Positions 41,424 through 44,046 of a stretch of 44,046 nt of DNA are shown here, piece by piece. This DNA is from Verrucomicrobiales bacterium. GTDB lineage: Bacteria; Verrucomicrobiota; Verrucomicrobiia; Verrucomicrobiales; SLCJ01. The notes under the pieces were generated by a model. It searched no databases, was not told the origin of the DNA, and was given only the letters and a program-made list of their open reading frames with translations. The DNA lies in contig JAGXGH010000097.1 in the NCBI GenBank assembly GCA_024636835.1, positions 1-44,046 on the forward strand, read 5' to 3'. Position 1 is the first letter of the stretch; the number at the start of each line of letters is the position of its first letter. The translations under genes and the position numbers were made by a program.

Positions 41424-42104
41424 ATGAGCAAACTTGCCTGGATTACTGGATGCACACGCGGCCTGGGACGAGCGATGGCCGAAGGGTTGATCGCTCGCGG
41501 ATGGACCGTTTGCGGATGTGCACGATCAAAAACCTCCGTCGAAGAACTGTCTGCACAGTTTCCCTCGCCTCATCAATTCTCGGCAGTCGACGTCAGCGAC
41601 AACACCGCCGTTGAGGCTTGGGTTCAATCCGCGACCGCTCTGCACGGCGCACCGGATCTACTGATTAACAACGCAGCTGTGATCAACCATCCGTGCCCGC
41701 TGTGGGAGGTGGCACACGATGACTTCTCAAAAGTCATCGACGTAAATATCAAAGGAAGTTTCCACCTCATCCGCCACGCTGTTCCACAGATGATTGCACG
41801 CGGCGAAGGAATCATCGTCAACTTCAGCTCAGGATGGGGAAGATCCACATCGCCTGAAGTCGCGCCCTATTGCGCCAGCAAGTTTGCCATTGAGGGTCTA
41901 TCGTCCGCGCTCGCCCAGGAACTCCCCGAGGGGCTAGCCTGTGTCGCCGCCAATCCAGGTGTAATCGATACCGATATGCTACGCACCTCATGGGGCGAAG
42001 CTGCATCCGCGTATCAAGGCGTTGAAGCATGGTCGAAATCCGCCATCCCCTTTCTCGAAAACCTTACCGTCAGCGACAACGGAAAATCGCTTAGCATCAC
42101 GTGA
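41424..42104 (+). CDS. Short-chain dehydrogenase/reductase linked to 5-oxoprolinase genes
   Basis: A 226-residue cytosolic NAD(P)-dependent oxidoreductase of classical SDR type. It has TGCTRGLG (9-16), NNAA (82-85), the catalytic S136, Y149 and K153 (YCASK), and PGVIDTDM near 178. It is shorter than usual SDRs by about 20 residues at the C-terminus, ending …SDNGKSLSIT. The stop overlaps the GTG start of pxpB by 4 bp (GTGA), so it belongs to that operon. The substrate is unknown; a role with pyroglutamate or a related lactam compound is inference from context. Confidence 0.9.
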   Translation: MSKLAWITGCTRGLGRAMAEGLIARGWTVCGCARSKTSVEELSAQFPSPHQFSAVDVSDNTAVEAWVQSATALHGAPDLLINNAAVINHPCPLWEVAHDDFSKVIDVNIKGSFHLIRHAVPQMIARGEGIIVNFSSGWGRSTSPEVAPYCASKFAIEGLSSALAQELPEGLACVAANPGVIDTDMLRTSWGEAASAYQGVEAWSKSAIPFLENLTVSDNGKSLSIT

Positions 42105-42754
42105 GTCCGGCCAAACGAAACGCGGCTCAACACTGGGACATCCGCCGCTATGGACACGATGGGTTCCTCGTATCTCCCTCCACAGGCGACGTGCTAGGCG
42201 CCCTCACTGCGCTCGACCATCATTTGAAAAACACAGCGGCAGGCGAGTTGAGCGAATGGGTCATCGGCTACGATTCCGCACTCTTGTTGTTCCGTGAACC
42301 CACGAATGAAAACATCGTCGCCAGCCTTTTGAACGACATGCCTTATGTGGATCACGAGACCGCAGAATCCAACATTATCCACCACATCGAAGTCAGCTAT
42401 GACGGCCCCGATCTCGAGGAAGTCGCCACCGCATCCGGACTTGATATCGACGAAGTGATTCGCCGCCACAGCGCGCCGACCTACCGCGTGCGCTTTCTCG
42501 GTTTCGCGCCAGGCTTCGCGTATCTCGACGGGCTTGACCCTTCTCTCCATCTTCCCAGACGTGACACTCCTCGCCCGCGGATGAACGCCGGAGCCGTCGC
42601 CATTGGGGGGACTCATGCAGGTATCTATTCCGTGCCCACGCCCGGCGGATGGAACTGGCTGGGAAACACGGATCACCCGCTGTTTCAACCCAACACAACG
42701 AACCCATTCACTCTCGCACCAGGCGATAGCGTGCAATTCATCGCCAAGTCATGA
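42101..42754 (+). CDS. pxpB: 5-oxoprolinase subunit B (allophanate hydrolase subunit 1 domain)
   Basis: A 217-residue subunit of the bacterial ATP-dependent 5-oxoprolinase PxpABC, which opens 5-oxoproline (pyroglutamate) to glutamate. Start GTG 42101 overlaps the dehydrogenase stop. The C-terminal signature is YRVRFLGFAPGFAYLDGLDPSLHLPRRDTPRPRMNAGAVAIGG, then THAGIYSVPTPGGWNWLGNTDHPLF, which matches KipI/PxpB well. Its stop TGA overlaps the pxpC ATG (ATGA). Confidence 0.93.
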   Translation: MSPAKRNAAQHWDIRRYGHDGFLVSPSTGDVLGALTALDHHLKNTAAGELSEWVIGYDSALLLFREPTNENIVASLLNDMPYVDHETAESNIIHHIEVSYDGPDLEEVATASGLDIDEVIRRHSAPTYRVRFLGFAPGFAYLDGLDPSLHLPRRDTPRPRMNAGAVAIGGTHAGIYSVPTPGGWNWLGNTDHPLFQPNTTNPFTLAPGDSVQFIAKS

Positions 42755-43617
42755 ACCCACTCGCCACCGTAAAATCCATCGCAACCACGATGACCTTTCA
42801 AGACGCCGGGCGCCATGGTTGGCGGCGCTTTGGCATCGCTCCTTGTGGGTTTATCGACCCGCACTCGGCTCGCCTCGCCAACCGCTTGGTCAACAACCTC
42901 CCCGACGATACGGTGATCGAAATTGGTCCAGGTGGCGGCACCATCGTCATCCATCACGACACATGGATTGCTCTCACAGGCGCAGGTTCCGTCGCACTTC
43001 AAAACCCCATCAACAACTTCGCCGTTTTCGTTCGTGGCGGGAGTTCCATCACCATCACCCCCACCGCCAACGGATTGTGGACCTACCTCGCCATCCCCAG
43101 CGGATGGAACGCTGAATCCGCGTTCGGTTCCACCTCGCATCACGCGCGCTCCGGCATCGGCACTGCTATCCATAGCGACTCGCAACTCGTCGCCAACGAA
43201 GCTGCAAAAGGTGATCTTTTCCTCGGCGTCAACTACCGGCGACCAACCATAGACGACGTCCGGAATTTCTGTGAACCACCATTGATTCGCCTCACTCCGG
43301 GACCGCATCTCGACCGCTGCGACGACAACATCCTCCGTCAATTCATCGCGTCACCATGGCAAACCAGCGCCAACGGCTTCGACCGCACCGGATATCAACT
43401 CAACGGACAACAACTCGCCGATACCAAAACCATTCACAGCACACCTGTCGTCGTCGGCAGCATCCAGCTACCGCCATCAGGACAACCCATCGTCACCATG
43501 AACGACGGCCCGACCGTTGGTGGATATCCAGTCATTGCCGTGGTGCATGCCGATGATCTGTCATGGCTCGCGCAAACACCGCCCGGCAGAGATATTTACT
43601 TCACACTCGATGAATAA
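42751..43617 (+). CDS. pxpC: 5-oxoprolinase subunit C (allophanate hydrolase subunit 2 domain)
   Basis: A 288-residue PxpC/KipA subunit (biotin-dependent carboxyltransferase-like fold). The N-terminal signature is TMTFQDAGRHGWRRFGIAPCGFIDPHSARLANRLVNN. Then come IEIGPGGGTIVIHHDTWIALTGA and, near the C-terminus, DRTGYQLNGQQLAD…STPVVVGSIQLPPSGQPIVTMNDGPTVGGYPVIAVVHADDLSWLAQTPPG. It acts with PxpB and PxpA. It overlaps pxpB by 4 bp and pxpA by 8 bp. Confidence 0.94.
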   Translation: MNPLATVKSIATTMTFQDAGRHGWRRFGIAPCGFIDPHSARLANRLVNNLPDDTVIEIGPGGGTIVIHHDTWIALTGAGSVALQNPINNFAVFVRGGSSITITPTANGLWTYLAIPSGWNAESAFGSTSHHARSGIGTAIHSDSQLVANEAAKGDLFLGVNYRRPTIDDVRNFCEPPLIRLTPGPHLDRCDDNILRQFIASPWQTSANGFDRTGYQLNGQQLADTKTIHSTPVVVGSIQLPPSGQPIVTMNDGPTVGGYPVIAVVHADDLSWLAQTPPGRDIYFTLDE

Positions 43618-44046
43618 ACTCCTTCTCAACTGCGATCTCGGAGAATGGGAATGTGCTGAGCAAACACTCGCACTCATGCAGTTTCTCGACTTGGCGAATA
43701 TCGCATGTGGCGGACACGCGGGATCCATCGAAACCATCTCCTATTGCCATAGTATTGCGCAGGAGCACAACGTAAAAACCGGCGCTCATCCCGGCCTCCC
43801 AGACGGCGGACGCGGCGATGCCAGCAAACTCACCTGCGACGAATTCGAGAATATCCTCAACACACAAATTGAAACCTACCTTTCCGCCGGAGCGCCGCTT
43901 CACCATATAAAACTCCACGGCTCGCTCTATCACCTCAGCGAACTGAGACGCGACATCCGAGACACCTACCTCGATTTTTTGGCCAACCAAAACTGCGCCG
44001 TTGTCAGCTTAGCAGGTGGTCAGGTTGCTCACCATGCACAGTCGCG
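43610..44046 (+). CDS. pxpA: 5-oxoprolinase subunit A, LamB/YcsF family (3' end outside window)
   Basis: The first 145 codons of a PxpA subunit. Start ATG 43610 lies inside the pxpC tail (8-bp overlap). The reading MNKLLLNCDLGEWE, NIACGGHAGSIETI, KTGAHPGLPDGGRG and HHIKLHGSLYH has the family landmarks NCDLGE, NIACG.HAG, GAHPG.PD and the K.HG.LY metal/active-site motif (variant HIKLHGSLY). It is short relative to the usual 250 residues only because the window ends. It completes the SDR-pxpB-pxpC-pxpA operon; the usual order is A-B-C, here A comes last. Confidence 0.93.
   Translation, partial: MNKLLLNCDLGEWECAEQTLALMQFLDLANIACGGHAGSIETISYCHSIAQEHNVKTGAHPGLPDGGRGDASKLTCDEFENILNTQIETYLSAGAPLHHIKLHGSLYHLSELRRDIRDTYLDFLANQNCAVVSLAGGQVAHHAQS

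Overview
The window looks like chromosome of a member of the Verrucomicrobiota, probably Verrucomicrobiales. The main evidence is a 1,204-residue protein with the hallmarks of Verru_Chthon cassette protein A (prepilin-like N-terminus followed by an L.DLQKYAGPDRRVT stretch). Supporting evidence is the set of PSI/PVC-flavoured housekeeping families, frequent gene-to-gene overlaps, and intergenic sequence rich in short hairpin repeats and 7-bp phased repeats. I see no phage, transposase, rRNA, tRNA or CRISPR array. Taxonomy below phylum is inference.

Layout. 1-1258: 3' part of a site-2 protease gene, a tiny membrane protein and a DUF2007/zinc-finger protein. 1259-1605: hairpin and a 76-bp tandem repeat, then a fabG-like reductase. 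2462-11078 (minus): hotdog thioesterase, a YbdG-type MscS channel, and a complete tripartite RND efflux operon headed by its TetR regulator with a palindromic operator. 11231-13229 (minus): a YlbF-family protein with a cysteine tail and a clear terminator, and a nitronate monooxygenase-like flavoprotein with a cysteine-rich C-terminus. 13441-21061 (plus): a seven-gene co-directional run (S10 peptidase, DUF296, TIM-barrel isomerase, VTT membrane protein, LptF/G permease with an extra membrane domain, acidic hypothetical, MgtE). 21133-25320: purH, YihY and hypotheticals. 25352-28966: the Verru_Chthon A-like protein. 29339-32232 (minus): two paralogous GT4 glycosyltransferases bracketing a lipoprotein gene. 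32301-35687: thioredoxin-fold protein without cysteines, RdgB, SelB. 35706-39204 (minus): membrane hypothetical, mnmE, hisC. 39455-44046 (plus): nrdR, hypothetical, HIT protein, hypothetical, then an overlapping SDR-pxpB-pxpC-pxpA operon cut by the window end.

How the genes fit together. The clearest units are the efflux operon (regulator, outer-membrane factor, adaptor, pump), the 5-oxoprolinase operon (pyroglutamate to glutamate, with a linked dehydrogenase), and the glycosyltransferase/lipoprotein cluster (probable surface glycan work). The most unusual material is non-coding. It includes a decayed duplicate of the mnmE 3' end, a 41-bp dispersed repeat, heptanucleotide-phased arrays that sit exactly at gene ends, and a potentially structured leader in front of the HIT gene.
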